Assembly: GCA_030431475.1 (NCBI GenBank) | Contig: JAUIJD010000003.1 | Span: 62,001 to 126,000, forward strand | Origin: Verrucomicrobiia bacterium | GTDB taxonomy: Bacteria; Verrucomicrobiota; Verrucomicrobiia; Verrucomicrobiales; Akkermansiaceae | Direction of reading: 5' to 3' | Length of the DNA: 64,000 nt | In this document: positions 43,677 through 52,615 of the stretch, piece by piece | Layout of the letters: each line of letters starts with the position of its first letter | How positions within the stretch are numbered: the first letter of the stretch is position 1 | The notes under the pieces: model-generated | What the model was told of the DNA's origin: nothing | What the model saw: the letters and a program-made list of their open reading frames with translations, nothing else | The model's database searches: none | Translations under genes and position numbers: made by a program

Positions 43677-43695
43677 GGAAGCCCAAAAGGCTTCC
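43677..43695 (-). terminator. Small hairpin between the amidase and VCBS-repeat genes
   Basis: GGAAGCC (43677-43683), loop CAAAA, GGCTTCC (43689-43695), downstream of the amidase stop and upstream of the next minus-strand start. No T run follows on the minus strand, so termination is doubtful. Confidence 0.3.
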
Positions 43696-43727
43696 GGGAA
43701 CGTCAGCCGCTCCTGGGGCTCGGGGCC

Positions 43728-44825
43728 TCAGTTCGTCTGCATCCGTCCCCGCTGGCTGGAGGAGCCGGGGGTGGCCGCCTTGGCGGCGGCACCGCTGACG
43801 GCGACGCGGTACTTGTGAATGCCGTACGCGATCGACTTCGCTAGGGTGCGCTGGTAGCCGGAGTCGTTGATCAGGCGGGCCTCGTAGGAATGGGTCATGA
43901 AACCGCATTCGGCGAGGACGGAGGGGTGCTTGACGCCGCTCAACACGCTGAACCGGGCCCGCTTGATACCGCGGTCGAGGGTATAGGGCTTCCTGGTTTC
44001 CGGATGCTTGAGCGTCTTGAGGAGCGTGCCGTGGATCGCGGTGGCAAGGGCGACGTTGGCCGAATCCTGATGGTTGCCGGTCTTGGGGCTGAAGTCGCTG
44101 GCCTTGAGTCCCCGTCCGTAGTGCGAGACGCCGACCGGGGAGAGGGTGAAGGTTTCGATGCCACGGGCGGCCGAGCGGCCGGAATTGTGGTGGACGGAGA
44201 CGAAGACGGCGTTCTCCCGGACGCGGTTGGCGAAATCGACCCGTTGCTGCAGGGAGAGGTAGCGGTTGTCGTCCCGGGTCATGAGGACCTTGTACTTCGG
44301 ATTGAGGGCCCGCAGAGGATCGTTCGGTTTCAGGTAGTCCCCGGTCTCGAGAAACCGCTTGAGGTGCTTGGAGACCGCCAGGTTGTAACGGGCCTCGGTG
44401 CCGAGGGAATTGGTCGCACCGGGGTCCTTGCCGCCGTGCCCGGGGTCGATGATCACGGTCCGGAAACTCCCCGCGTTTTCGATGATGCTCGGGCGGAGCA
44501 CCGGGTGGACGAGCTTCATGAGGTCGATCTTCGACAGCCAGGCACGCCCTCCGGAGACCTCGACCGGATAGCTGAAGATGAACTTCACGCCGTTCATGAG
44601 GCATTCGTGGGAGTTGGTGCGCATCTGCACCTCCACGCGGTCGTCCTCGAGCACGATGCGTTTTCCCTCCTGCTGCATCTTCTTGAAGCTGTAGTAGTCC
44701 TTTACCGAGCGGAGGCTGACGTACCCGCGCCCGTGGAGCGTGCGCTCTTCCCATCCCGCCCGGGCCATCAGCGTGCCGGCGAGGACCAGGAGGAGAATCC
44801 GGAGGGAAACGGGGAGACGGGTCAT
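43728..44825 (-). CDS. N-acetylmuramoyl-L-alanine amidase (Amidase_3)
   Basis: 365 residues with a signal peptide (MTRLPVSLRILLLVLAGTLMARA). The N-terminal 100 residues form a domain of beta pattern (YVSLRSVKDYYSFKKM) similar to copper-amine-oxidase-like N-domains in other cell-wall amidases. The catalytic part starts with VIIDPGHGGKDPGA (zinc His), then TEARYN (Glu), VSVHHNS (His) and LAECGFM (Glu). It cuts peptidoglycan between sugar and peptide in the periplasm. The C-terminal tail is Ala/Ser rich. The ATG at 44825 is chosen because it begins the signal peptide. Confidence 0.88.
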   Translation of the reverse strand: MTRLPVSLRILLLVLAGTLMARAGWEERTLHGRGYVSLRSVKDYYSFKKMQQEGKRIVLEDDRVEVQMRTNSHECLMNGVKFIFSYPVEVSGGRAWLSKIDLMKLVHPVLRPSIIENAGSFRTVIIDPGHGGKDPGATNSLGTEARYNLAVSKHLKRFLETGDYLKPNDPLRALNPKYKVLMTRDDNRYLSLQQRVDFANRVRENAVFVSVHHNSGRSAARGIETFTLSPVGVSHYGRGLKASDFSPKTGNHQDSANVALATAIHGTLLKTLKHPETRKPYTLDRGIKRARFSVLSGVKHPSVLAECGFMTHSYEARLINDSGYQRTLAKSIAYGIHKYRVAVSGAAAKAATPGSSSQRGRMQTN

Positions 44826-44975
44826 GGGTGGATCGTAGCGCCTTCGCGGATGGTTACCGGGAGAACGGGGGGATGACAAATGCGTTTTCACCGGCGGGAA
44901 CCGGCTTCGCCCGGCGGTTTCCGTGAAAATCCGGTGAAACCCGCCTCCCGCCTTGCCGTCCGAGGACATTCGTGG

Positions 44976-44980
44976 GGAGG
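44976..44980 (+). promoter_or_regulatory. Shine-Dalgarno deciding a GTG start
   Basis: GGAGG within GTGGGGAGG, eight bases before the GTG at 44989. The ATG immediately after it (44981) is in another frame and runs into a stop within eight codons. Confidence 0.6.
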
Positions 44981-44988
44981 ATGATCGG

Positions 44989-46080
44989 GTGGAAGCGGTG
45001 TTGAAACACGACCTGCCGGACCGGTTCGGTTCGATGCTGGTCAAGGAGATGCGCCAGAACATGCGGCGTGGCAGCTTCGTCATCCCGTTTCTCGCCGTCC
45101 ACGCGCTGGCTGTGGCGGCGGTGATCATCGAGTTCCAGACCGGGGCGACCGAAGGCTTTTCCGAGATGGTCGGCATGATGAACGTCGCGCTGCTCGGCAC
45201 TTCGGGCCCCCTGTGGCTGGCGATTTCACTCGTCTGCGTGGTGATCATGCCGCTCGGCGGGCTGGTGCTGATGGGTCAGGAACTGGAGGAGGGAAACCAC
45301 GAACTGCTGCTGCTGACCAAGCTGAGCCGGTGGAAGGTCGTCCGCGGGAAGTTCTTCAGCCTGTGGTCGCTCTGCGTGCTCACCCTCGTCTCCCTGCTTC
45401 CCTACGTGCTCGTGAGGTATCAGATCGGCGGGATCGAACTCGTGCGAGACCTCGCGTGCACCCTCACCGTACTCGGTCTTTCCGGGGTCGTCTGTGCCGG
45501 GGCCATCGGGGCCTCTTCCTTTCGTGGCCTGGGGGGAAGAATGGCGGTGATGCTGCTGTTCCTCGGATCGGCCCTGGCGTCCGGCGGCGTCGCCCTCGCG
45601 GCGTGTGGCGCGCAGACCGACGGTGCCGGGGTCTTCTGGCATCTCAACGCCTTCGCGGCGACCGCCTGCTTCATCATGATGGGACTCGGCCTCGCCCGGT
45701 CGCGCCTGCGTCTCGTGGTGCACGCCTACGAGGTGAAACCGAGTTTCATGGTGGTCGGGCTGTTGTTCTTCACGCCGTTCGTGGTCGGGATGACGACGGC
45801 GATGACGGCGGGCTTCGCCGGCCTGGTCGGCCTGGTCGGCATGGGGCTGGTGGCGGTGTATGCCGACGTTACGCCCAAGGCTCCATCCTGGGTCAAGGCG
45901 CCGGAGGCCAACGTGCCCGGCGCGGCTTCGCCGGTGCCGACGGCAGCCGAGGCCCCGAAGGGACCGGCCGTCGCGCAGGGAGGGCCTCCGCCGGTGGTGC
46001 AGGCGGTGAATCCGCCGCTGCCCGGTCAGGACGCGACCGCTGCGGACGGTGCTTCCGGGGAGTCGGAGGACGGGCGGTAG
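44989..46080 (+). CDS. Multi-pass membrane protein, ABC-2-permease-like
   Basis: 363 residues with about eight hydrophobic segments in the first 290 (for example VIPFLAVHALAVAAVIIE, LWLAISLVCVVIMPLGGLVL, MVVGLLFFTPFVVGM). A cytoplasmic loop EEGNHELLLLTKLSRWKVVRGK resembles the first loop of ABC-2 permeases (the EREKGTLELLLT pattern). A Pro/Ala/Gly-rich tail ends it. No ATPase gene is adjacent, so the partner would be elsewhere. The start is GTG 44989, fixed by a GGAGG eight bases away; a TTG at 44953 without SD is less likely. Convergent with the next gene by three bases. Confidence 0.65.
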   Translation: MEAVLKHDLPDRFGSMLVKEMRQNMRRGSFVIPFLAVHALAVAAVIIEFQTGATEGFSEMVGMMNVALLGTSGPLWLAISLVCVVIMPLGGLVLMGQELEEGNHELLLLTKLSRWKVVRGKFFSLWSLCVLTLVSLLPYVLVRYQIGGIELVRDLACTLTVLGLSGVVCAGAIGASSFRGLGGRMAVMLLFLGSALASGGVALAACGAQTDGAGVFWHLNAFAATACFIMMGLGLARSRLRLVVHAYEVKPSFMVVGLLFFTPFVVGMTTAMTAGFAGLVGLVGMGLVAVYADVTPKAPSWVKAPEANVPGAASPVPTAAEAPKGPAVAQGGPPPVVQAVNPPLPGQDATAADGASGESEDGR

Positions 46081-46083
46081 GCG

Positions 46084-46965
46084 CTACCGCATGCCGGCGA
46101 ACCGCTGGCGCAGCAGATCCTTCTCCGAGAGGTCGGGGGCCTTGGCCCGGGCCTCCTCGACCCACTCGAGTTCGAGTTCGTTCTTGGTCGGTTTGCGGTC
46201 CTCGAAGTAGACGCCGAAGCGGCCGGGAAACTCTTCCTCGGCGAGCGCCATGGCGGCGGCGGTGGATTTGAGATCCTGGGTGGATTCGTCGACGAGGTCG
46301 AAGCGACCGCCTTTGCGCGGGTTGCCGGCATCGAAGGCACCGGGAAAGAACATGGTGCACTCGGAGAGCGTCTCGACGACCGCGAAGCCGGGGTGGAGGA
46401 TGGCGCGCTCGAACATCTCGTTCATGTGCTTCACCTGGGCGGCATGCGTGCGAGCGATGAAGGTCGCGCCGCTGGCCACGAGCTGGGCCATCGGATTGAT
46501 CGGCCGGTCGATCGCCCCGCGGGGGTCGGTCTTGGACCGACGCCCGACCGGTGTGGTCGGCGAGGTCTGGTTCTTGGTCAGCCCGTAGACCTGATTGTCC
46601 ATGATCACGTACGACAGGTTGACGTTCTTCCGGGCCGCGTGGGTGAGGTGGTTTCCGCCGATCGAGTAGCCGTCGCCGTCGCCGCCGAAGACGAAGACAT
46701 GGAGGTCGGGACGGGACAGCGAGATCCCGGTGGCCAGCGGCAGGGCACGGCCGTGGATGAAGTGGATCCCGTGGGCATTGACGAAGTAGGGGAAGCGCGA
46801 GGAGCAGCCGATGCCGGCGACACAGACGATCTTCTCGTGCGGGATGCCGAGCTTCTGGACGACGTTGAAGAAGGAGGCGAGCACGGCGAAGTCGCCGCAG
46901 GCGGGGCACCAGGTCGGGTGGTCGGCCTTGAGCTGCTTCTTGGTGAGTTTCTCGGTGGTGGCCAT
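46084..46965 (-). CDS. korB: 2-oxoacid:ferredoxin oxidoreductase beta subunit (KorB)
   Basis: 293 residues. TPP-binding motif GGDGDGYSIGGNH, and Cys for the 4Fe-4S cluster in WCPACGD and GIGCSSR. Together with the alpha subunit it oxidises 2-oxoglutarate (or another 2-oxoacid) to the acyl-CoA with reduction of ferredoxin, in place of or alongside the NAD-linked dehydrogenase. It follows the alpha gene by 34 bases in the same leftward unit. The ATG at 46965 (MATTEKLTKK) is standard. The substrate is not certain from sequence. Confidence 0.9.
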   Translation of the reverse strand: MATTEKLTKKQLKADHPTWCPACGDFAVLASFFNVVQKLGIPHEKIVCVAGIGCSSRFPYFVNAHGIHFIHGRALPLATGISLSRPDLHVFVFGGDGDGYSIGGNHLTHAARKNVNLSYVIMDNQVYGLTKNQTSPTTPVGRRSKTDPRGAIDRPINPMAQLVASGATFIARTHAAQVKHMNEMFERAILHPGFAVVETLSECTMFFPGAFDAGNPRKGGRFDLVDESTQDLKSTAAAMALAEEEFPGRFGVYFEDRKPTKNELELEWVEEARAKAPDLSEKDLLRQRFAGMR

Positions 46966-46999
46966 GGGTTCGGAAAGGCTGGGGCTGGGTCGGGGGGGA

Positions 47000-48775
47000 T
47001 CAGTTCTGGTCGAGGACTTCGATGGCGCCGTCGTAGATCTCCCGCACGCGGAAGGTCAGGCCCTGGATCTTGTTGAGGGAGCGGATGTTCGGGTTGCACG
47101 TCACCGACCGGAGCAGGGTGGCGAGCTGGCCGAAGCCGTAGATCCCGGGGTCGTTCATCTCCGGGACGATCACGTGCTTGAAGCGGCGGAACATCGTGCC
47201 GAGTCCGTTGCGCAGCGGGTGGATGTTGCGGAGGTGGATGGAGCCGACCTTGTAGCCGTCCTTGCGAAGGCGCTCGGCGGCTTCCTTGATCGGTCCGTAG
47301 GTGGAGCCCCAGCCGACGAACAACAGGTCGCCCTGCTCGTCGCCGAAGAAGTCGGGGGCGGGGAGTGAGTTGGCGAGGGTGATGAGCTTGGCCCGCCGTT
47401 TGGCGGACATCTTCTCATGCATCTCGGGATTGGCGGACGGGTGGCCCCACTCATCGTGCTCGAGACCCGTGACCACCGGGTATTTCCCGTCGGGCGACGG
47501 GCAGCCGGGCGGGGCGTGCCGGGTGATCCGGTCGAGCGGGTAGGGCTTGCAGTCGGCCGGGCAGGTGGACAGGTCGAGCATCGGTTCGCTCCAATGCTCC
47601 TCGAGGTCGGGCTCGGGGAAGGCTTCGATGCGGGTGGCGATGGCCTGGTCGGAGAGGATGATGACCGGAGTCGAGTAGTCGCGGGCGATCCGGCAGGCCC
47701 GCAGGGCGGTGTAGAAGCAGTCCTCGACGTCACGGGGGGCCAGCACCACGCGCGGCGAGTCACCGTGGGACCCGTAGATCGCCTGCATCAGGTCGGACTG
47801 TTCGACTGAAGTCGGCATGCCGGTCGAGGGGCCGCCGCGCTGGATGTTCACCACCACCAGGGGCAGTTCGGCCATGGTGGCGTAGCCGATCGCCTCGGAT
47901 TTGAGCGACAGCCCGGGGCCGGAGGAGCCGGTGACGGCGAGGTGGCCGGCGTACGAGGCCCCGATGGCGAGTGCGACCGCGGCCAGCTCGTCCTCGCACT
48001 GGATGAACATGCCGCCGTACTTCGGCAATTCGGAGCGGAGCTGCTCCATGATGCTGGACCACGGGGTGATCGGGTAGCCGGCACCGTAGCGGCACCCGCC
48101 GGCGATGAGGCCGAGGGTGAGCATGGTGTTGCCGTCGGCCGAGATCCGGTTCGCCTCCGCGTTCTCACCCGGGGCGAAGGGCATGTGATGGATGTCGTGG
48201 ACCGGATAGGAATACCCGGCGTCGAAGGCGAGCATCGCGTTGCGGAGCACGTCCTCGGATTTCCGGCCGAACTTGCGGCTGATGATCTCCGTGAGCTTTT
48301 CGCGGTCGAGTTTGTAGACCGCACAGAGCATCCCGAGGACGAAGATGTTCTTGCCGCGGTCCTTGGCCGAGCCGCCGATGGCCTCGATGGTGGCGGAGGT
48401 GAAGGGAACGCCGATGTGGCGGATGTTCCGTTCCTCCCGGAGGTCGGTCACCTGGTCGCTGTCGTAGAAGCAGATGCCTCCCTCGCGCAGCGAGCTCAGA
48501 TGGTTCTCGTAGGAGTCCTGGTAGAAAGCGACGAGCGTGTCGGCCTCATCGCCGGGGTGGAGCACCTCGCCGGACCCGAGGTGGACCTGGAAGATGCTGG
48601 GGCCTCCGGAGATCGTGCTCGGGATGGTCATGTAGGTCATGACGTCCTGGGCGGTGGAGCCGGCGAGTTGGGCGAGGAAACCTCCGACGGACTGGATGCC
48701 ATCCTGGGAGTGACCGGCGAGGCGGATGACGGCGTTGCGGAGCTCGGGCGACGCAGAAGCGGGAGCTTGAGACAT
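47000..48775 (-). CDS. korA: 2-oxoacid:ferredoxin oxidoreductase alpha subunit with fused gamma domain (KorA)
   Basis: 591 residues. The N-terminal 190 are the gamma domain (VIRLAGHSQDGIQSVGGF, YMTIPSTISGGP). The remainder is the alpha domain with the pyrimidine-binding part (YPITPWSSIMEQLRSELP, GSSGPGLSLKSEA). This fused layout is the common KorA type. Start at ATG 48775 (MSQAPASAS); longer in-frame upstream sequence would run into the rpmB region and has no family likeness. With KorB it forms the functional enzyme, linking to ferredoxin-dependent metabolism. Confidence 0.9.
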   Translation of the reverse strand: MSQAPASASPELRNAVIRLAGHSQDGIQSVGGFLAQLAGSTAQDVMTYMTIPSTISGGPSIFQVHLGSGEVLHPGDEADTLVAFYQDSYENHLSSLREGGICFYDSDQVTDLREERNIRHIGVPFTSATIEAIGGSAKDRGKNIFVLGMLCAVYKLDREKLTEIISRKFGRKSEDVLRNAMLAFDAGYSYPVHDIHHMPFAPGENAEANRISADGNTMLTLGLIAGGCRYGAGYPITPWSSIMEQLRSELPKYGGMFIQCEDELAAVALAIGASYAGHLAVTGSSGPGLSLKSEAIGYATMAELPLVVVNIQRGGPSTGMPTSVEQSDLMQAIYGSHGDSPRVVLAPRDVEDCFYTALRACRIARDYSTPVIILSDQAIATRIEAFPEPDLEEHWSEPMLDLSTCPADCKPYPLDRITRHAPPGCPSPDGKYPVVTGLEHDEWGHPSANPEMHEKMSAKRRAKLITLANSLPAPDFFGDEQGDLLFVGWGSTYGPIKEAAERLRKDGYKVGSIHLRNIHPLRNGLGTMFRRFKHVIVPEMNDPGIYGFGQLATLLRSVTCNPNIRSLNKIQGLTFRVREIYDGAIEVLDQN

Positions 48776-48863
48776 GAATGCAGGGTTTAGTGTCTGCCTG
48801 TCTAGGCTTTCCGGAAGTGCGAGGAAAGCAAAAGTGGTGCGGGTTTCGTCAGCATGGGTACGC

Positions 48864-48890
48864 AAAAAGGCCCGGAGAATCCTCCGGGCC
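48864..48890 (-). terminator. Rho-independent terminator of rpmB
   Basis: Nine-base perfect stem GGCCCGGAG (48869-48877) and CTCCGGGCC (48882-48890), loop of four, followed on the minus strand by TTTTT (48864-48868) and then GCG. It stands 27 bases after the rpmB stop, the clearest terminator in the window. Confidence 0.85.
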
Positions 48891-48917
48891 TCTTCGGAAA
48901 GGATCTGGCGCGGGACC

Positions 48918-49181
48918 TCAGATGAGGCCGGCCTTCTTGAGAGTCACGTAGGCGCCGTTCTTGTTGACGGTCTTGAGCGCACGGCAGGAGAGCTTCACGC
49001 GGACCCAGCGGCCGAGTTCGGGGACCCAGATGCGCTTGTTCTGGAGGTTGGGCGCAACCTTGCGCTTCACCACTTTGGTGACGTGACGGCCGATGCCGCC
49101 CTTTTTCTTGGCGAGACCGGAACGGTTGATCTTACCGCCGGAGCGGACTCGGCTTCCTCGAATGCTGCAGACACGTGCCAT
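48918..49181 (-). CDS. rpmB: Ribosomal protein L28
   Basis: 87 residues, basic, starting MARVCSIRGSRVRSGGKI, with the family stretch HVTKVVKRKVAPNLQNKRI and the C-terminal LSCRALKTVNKNGAY. A lone ribosomal protein gene away from the main cluster. It is monocistronic, ended by a strong hairpin. No SD precedes the ATG (CCCTTTCCCACC), like the genes of the big operon. Confidence 0.95.
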   Translation of the reverse strand: MARVCSIRGSRVRSGGKINRSGLAKKKGGIGRHVTKVVKRKVAPNLQNKRIWVPELGRWVRVKLSCRALKTVNKNGAYVTLKKAGLI

Positions 49182-49259
49182 GGTGGGAAAGGGGTCGGTT
49201 GAAGGGGCGCGAAGGATGCACGGCGGCCCGGAGGGGTCAAGGGAAATCGCAGAGGCAAT

Positions 49260-51590
49260 TCAGCGCACCCTTCCGCCGCTCGCCGGGTCGATGACCACCG
49301 GCCATCCGGGGTAGGGGCTGTTGTCGGGGGAGGCCTTCGCGGGGGAGGCCCAGTAGGGCCAGTTTTCGAGGGAAACGTGGCCCGACGAGGTGTCGAAGGT
49401 GACCACCGCGTAGCCCACGGCCCGGTCGAAGAGGCGTCCGGGTTCCCGGTCGATGTCGTGGGGGTTGGCGACCGCGTGGAGGGTGAAGTGGTTGCCGAAG
49501 GCGTCGTCGAAGTCGCCGAGCCACTTCGGATCGCCCGGGCGGCGGTTCTTTCCTTCCTCGGCGGGCATCCAACGACGGGGCCAGATGTTGGCGATGGCGG
49601 GGGTGGAGATCCACCACGAGCCGTCCCTCCAGTTCTCGATCCCGTAGCGGCCGGTGGTGCCGAGGTGCTGATCGCCGGTGATGTGCACGGCCTTGGCCTC
49701 GGCCAGCAGCTTGAGGGCGAGGTTCCTCTTCTCCTGCGGCCAGCCGTTGGTGTCGAAGTCCGGCTTCGGCTCGTCGTCGGGCGCATAGTCGCCCGGCTTG
49801 TAGACGGGCAGCGAGGGCACGTGCTTGTCGTGGTGGATGTCCTTGGGGAGCGTCTGGGGGGCGACCCAGGGGGATTGGGAAATGGCGACGCGGAAGCGGG
49901 TGTTGTCCGCCGGATTGCGGCTCCAGCGGCGCAGGAAGGCCTCCTGGCGCGGGCCGAGCAATTCGGCCTCGGGATGGGCGGCCTCCGTCACGGGGTCCCA
50001 GCGAAGGTTGGCCGGCCAGCCATTCTCGATCTCGGCCTCCGGCAGGAGGTCCCGCGGGGCCGACTTGAACTGGCGGTCGGCCAGCACGGCGATGTCGAGG
50101 GGGCCGTAGGCGTAGCGGGTGAAATAGACGCTCATCCCGCTGCGGCAGGGTGCGGGGTCCGCCGGCTCGGGGAGATTCGCGGTCTGGGTCCGGTGGACCG
50201 CATTGACGAACTCGGTCGACATCTTGTAGCCGCCCGAGTCCTGCGCGGTGTTGCCGAAGCCCTGGCTGACGTCGGACGGCTCGCCACCCGCGCCCCAGAG
50301 GTTGCCGTGGAAGACGTCGTGGTCGTCGGGAATGGTGATCGAGGGTCGGTCGCGCAGCAGCTCGCGCCAGGTCCAGCCGTGCATCGCGTACTTGCGGAGA
50401 TAGGAAACGAGCGCTCGGTCGTTCGGCTTCTGGTCGTAGATGAGGCCGTAGCCGCCGATCGCCTCGTAGATCTGGTCGCCGTGGAAGGTGATGAGGTCCG
50501 GCTCGTGGGCGGCGACGTTGGCGACGAGGTCGGGGTGGGGGAAGCCGGTGGCGTCGTTGCACGACAGCGAGGCGATCTTGATCTTGCCCGACCGCGGGAT
50601 GGCGCGCACCGAGCCCTCCCAGTCGGAGCCCGCCAGGCTGACCTTGAAGGGCGTCGTCTGGTCCGTGGGCAGGTTGCGGACGCGGAACAGCGCCGTGCGC
50701 GAGTTCGGCTCGATGTCGGCCACGATGGGCTGGCGTCCCGGGAGCTGGAGCGTCGCCTCCAGCCGGGCCTTGCGGCTGAAGGGAGCAGCCTGAACGAGGA
50801 GTCGCAGCACCCCGGCGTTGTCGAGGGTGTAGGTGGTCCAGAGGATGGGGCCGAAGGCTCGCTCGGGACGGGCGATGACGCGGCCTCCGCTGAAGTCGAC
50901 GGAGGAAAAGGCGAAGCGGCCTTCGTCACCCCGCTGCTGGGGAATCGGGCGCTGGTTGGCGGGACGGGGCGTCGAGGGGTCCATCTTCGCCGGGAGCCGG
51001 GTGGTGGCCATCAACGCGACCAGTCCCTCAAGACGGCTGGAATGCACGGAGGCGGCGACCTTGCCCAGCAGTTGGCCGCTGACGTCGCTGGCGCGAAGCG
51101 TGCACCGATAAAGGTTCCCGGCGGCGGGTTCCCCCTTCAACTCGAGCTGGATGTTCCGCAACGGCATCTTGAGGGGGTTGCCCTCCTCGGCGCGGGCGCC
51201 GATGAAGAGCCGCCCGTCGAATCCGACCCCGACCGGAAGGCCCGCCCCGTTGATCGCGGAATCGCGGAAGTCGTTGAAGCGACCCCGGCGTCCGACTTCG
51301 AAGCCGACGTAGCCCTCGCCCCGCGTCTCGAAGGAGATCTGGTCGATCGTGGTGCGGAGCGTGAAGGGTTCGGGCGCCGATCCGAGTTCGGCGGTCAGCA
51401 CCACCAGATTGCGGGCGCCGCCGGAGAACCGGTTCTCAAGCCGGCCGTTGTTGAGCTCCCAGTCTTCGGCGGGATTCGGCCAGAAATCCGCGCCGGGCCA
51501 GGGGCGCTCGACCTGGGGGGCGATGGCGGGCGTGACCCGGTCGGACCATCCGGTCGCGGTCAGGAGAAGCAGGAGGGCGAAAGCTTTCAC
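49260..51590 (-). CDS. PhoD-like secreted phosphatase / metallophosphatase
   Basis: 776 residues with a signal peptide (MKAFALLLLLTATGWSD). The first 330 residues are beta-rich, of unknown role. From about 340 the metallophosphatase part begins, with ASLSCNDATG, FHGDQIYEAIGGYG, ITIPDDHDVFHGN, and later VHITGDQHLG. This matches the PhoD-like family (phosphodiesterase/alkaline phosphatase D, binding iron and calcium). The conserved Asp and His ligands can be followed. Secreted or periplasmic phosphate release is likely. It lies upstream of rpmB with a 78-base gap. Confidence 0.85.
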   Translation of the reverse strand: MKAFALLLLLTATGWSDRVTPAIAPQVERPWPGADFWPNPAEDWELNNGRLENRFSGGARNLVVLTAELGSAPEPFTLRTTIDQISFETRGEGYVGFEVGRRGRFNDFRDSAINGAGLPVGVGFDGRLFIGARAEEGNPLKMPLRNIQLELKGEPAAGNLYRCTLRASDVSGQLLGKVAASVHSSRLEGLVALMATTRLPAKMDPSTPRPANQRPIPQQRGDEGRFAFSSVDFSGGRVIARPERAFGPILWTTYTLDNAGVLRLLVQAAPFSRKARLEATLQLPGRQPIVADIEPNSRTALFRVRNLPTDQTTPFKVSLAGSDWEGSVRAIPRSGKIKIASLSCNDATGFPHPDLVANVAAHEPDLITFHGDQIYEAIGGYGLIYDQKPNDRALVSYLRKYAMHGWTWRELLRDRPSITIPDDHDVFHGNLWGAGGEPSDVSQGFGNTAQDSGGYKMSTEFVNAVHRTQTANLPEPADPAPCRSGMSVYFTRYAYGPLDIAVLADRQFKSAPRDLLPEAEIENGWPANLRWDPVTEAAHPEAELLGPRQEAFLRRWSRNPADNTRFRVAISQSPWVAPQTLPKDIHHDKHVPSLPVYKPGDYAPDDEPKPDFDTNGWPQEKRNLALKLLAEAKAVHITGDQHLGTTGRYGIENWRDGSWWISTPAIANIWPRRWMPAEEGKNRRPGDPKWLGDFDDAFGNHFTLHAVANPHDIDREPGRLFDRAVGYAVVTFDTSSGHVSLENWPYWASPAKASPDNSPYPGWPVVIDPASGGRVR

Positions 51591-51852
51591 GCCGGGAGCT
51601 TGGAAGCCCGGGAATCGCTTGGCAATCCCTCGAATGCGAGGGTGAGGAAAGGATTCTTGGTAATCTGTGAAAACAAATAGTTAAGAAGACAAAAGTATCT
51701 AAATATCAGCGATTTATGGCTTGCATGGATATGTGGATAAGTTTTTGATCAACCCCGTTCACCCGCACCCGCAAGGCTGCTGAGCCCGTGCCCCCCAGGG
51801 AACGAGCCGGACGGGAGTCGAGGTTCTCACCCAACCCCAACTTCCCACCATC
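51591..51852 (+). promoter_or_regulatory. A/T-rich promoter region upstream of the small ORF and sigma factor genes
   Basis: About 260 bases with no gene. From 51640 to 51760 it is strikingly A/T-rich compared with its surroundings. Candidate elements are TTGGTA near 51656 and TAGTTA about 15 bases on, and TTGCAT at 51721-51726, none convincing. A region of this kind could serve both the PhoD-like gene (minus) and the sigma unit (plus). Confidence 0.35.
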
Positions 51853-52044
51853 ATGAGCCGAGAGGCTGTCAAACGAGTCGCCTTCCTCGGGAAGGCCCCA
51901 CAAAACCGTGGCGAGCTGCATCGAATCCTGCAGCTGGCCGATCGTCTCTCCGAGCGGCGTGTGCCTCGCCCGGAGCTGATGCCTGCCAATGTGATTCCCT
52001 TCCCGGTTCCTCGCGGACGCGAGCGGGATTTTTCTTGGGAATAG
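51853..52044 (+). CDS. Small hypothetical protein ahead of the sigma factor
   Basis: A 63-residue open frame, MSREAVKRVAFLGKAPQNRG, basic, with the motif ANVIPFPVPRGRER near its end. No transmembrane or signal sequence. Codon third positions are G/C-rich like real genes here. Its leader CTTCCCACCATC before ATG fits the SD-less style of other genes. The stop is 31 bases before the sigma factor start, so it would be first in that unit. Function unknown; it could also be a spurious frame. Confidence 0.5.
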   Translation: MSREAVKRVAFLGKAPQNRGELHRILQLADRLSERRVPRPELMPANVIPFPVPRGRERDFSWE

Positions 52045-52075
52045 GATCGCCCGGGGGCATCTCCCAAGGGTGTCC

Positions 52076-52606
52076 ATGAGCGATTTCCAAGACCTGGTCG
52101 ACGCGCACTACGAGGCGCTGTATCGCTTCGCGTTCTCGATGTCGAAGAATCGCGAGACGGCGGCCGATCTGGTGCAGCAGACCTTCTGCATCTGGGCGCG
52201 GAAGGGGAGCCAGCTGCGGGATCGCTCCAAGGCCAAGACCTGGCTCTTCACGACGCTCCATCGGGAGTTCCTTTCGCACGCGCGGAAGGCCAAGCGGTTT
52301 TCCGACGAGGAGCTGACCGAGGCGGTCGCGGGGCGTCTCGAGGCGACCGAGGACGACACCGACCGCCAGCTCGACGCGCAGCGCGCGCTCGAGTTGCTCG
52401 GCGAGCTGGACGAGACCTTCCGGGCGCCGATCACCCTCTTTTATCTTCAGCAGCACAGCTACAAGGAGATTGCCGAGATCCTCGACGTGCCGATCGGCAC
52501 GGTGATGTCGCGCATTTCCCGGGCCAAGGCGATGCTGCGACGGCGGATGACGTCCGAGCCGTCGAGCGCGCCGAAGAACATCCTGCGCCTCCAGCGCGAA
52601 GCATGA
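52076..52606 (+). CDS. ECF-type RNA polymerase sigma factor
   Basis: 176 residues. Region 2 (about 1-75) includes LYRFAFSMSKNRETAADLVQQTF and FCIWARKGSQ, with the pattern of sigma2 that binds -10 DNA. Region 4 (about 110-165) is a helix-turn-helix with EIAEILDVPIGTVMSRISRAKAML. Small sigma factors of this class switch on envelope or stress regulons. AAGGG lies five bases before ATG 52076; GTG 52070 is an alternative start. It is immediately followed by a one-helix membrane protein, the usual place of an anti-sigma factor. Confidence 0.9.
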   Translation: MSDFQDLVDAHYEALYRFAFSMSKNRETAADLVQQTFCIWARKGSQLRDRSKAKTWLFTTLHREFLSHARKAKRFSDEELTEAVAGRLEATEDDTDRQLDAQRALELLGELDETFRAPITLFYLQQHSYKEIAEILDVPIGTVMSRISRAKAMLRRRMTSEPSSAPKNILRLQREA

Positions 52607-52615
52607 ATCACGACC

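Noticed and set aside
44981-45004. ATG directly behind GGAGG as the start of a gene
   Set aside because: It is too close to the SD and meets a stop within eight codons; the GTG at 44989 in the membrane-protein frame is better placed.
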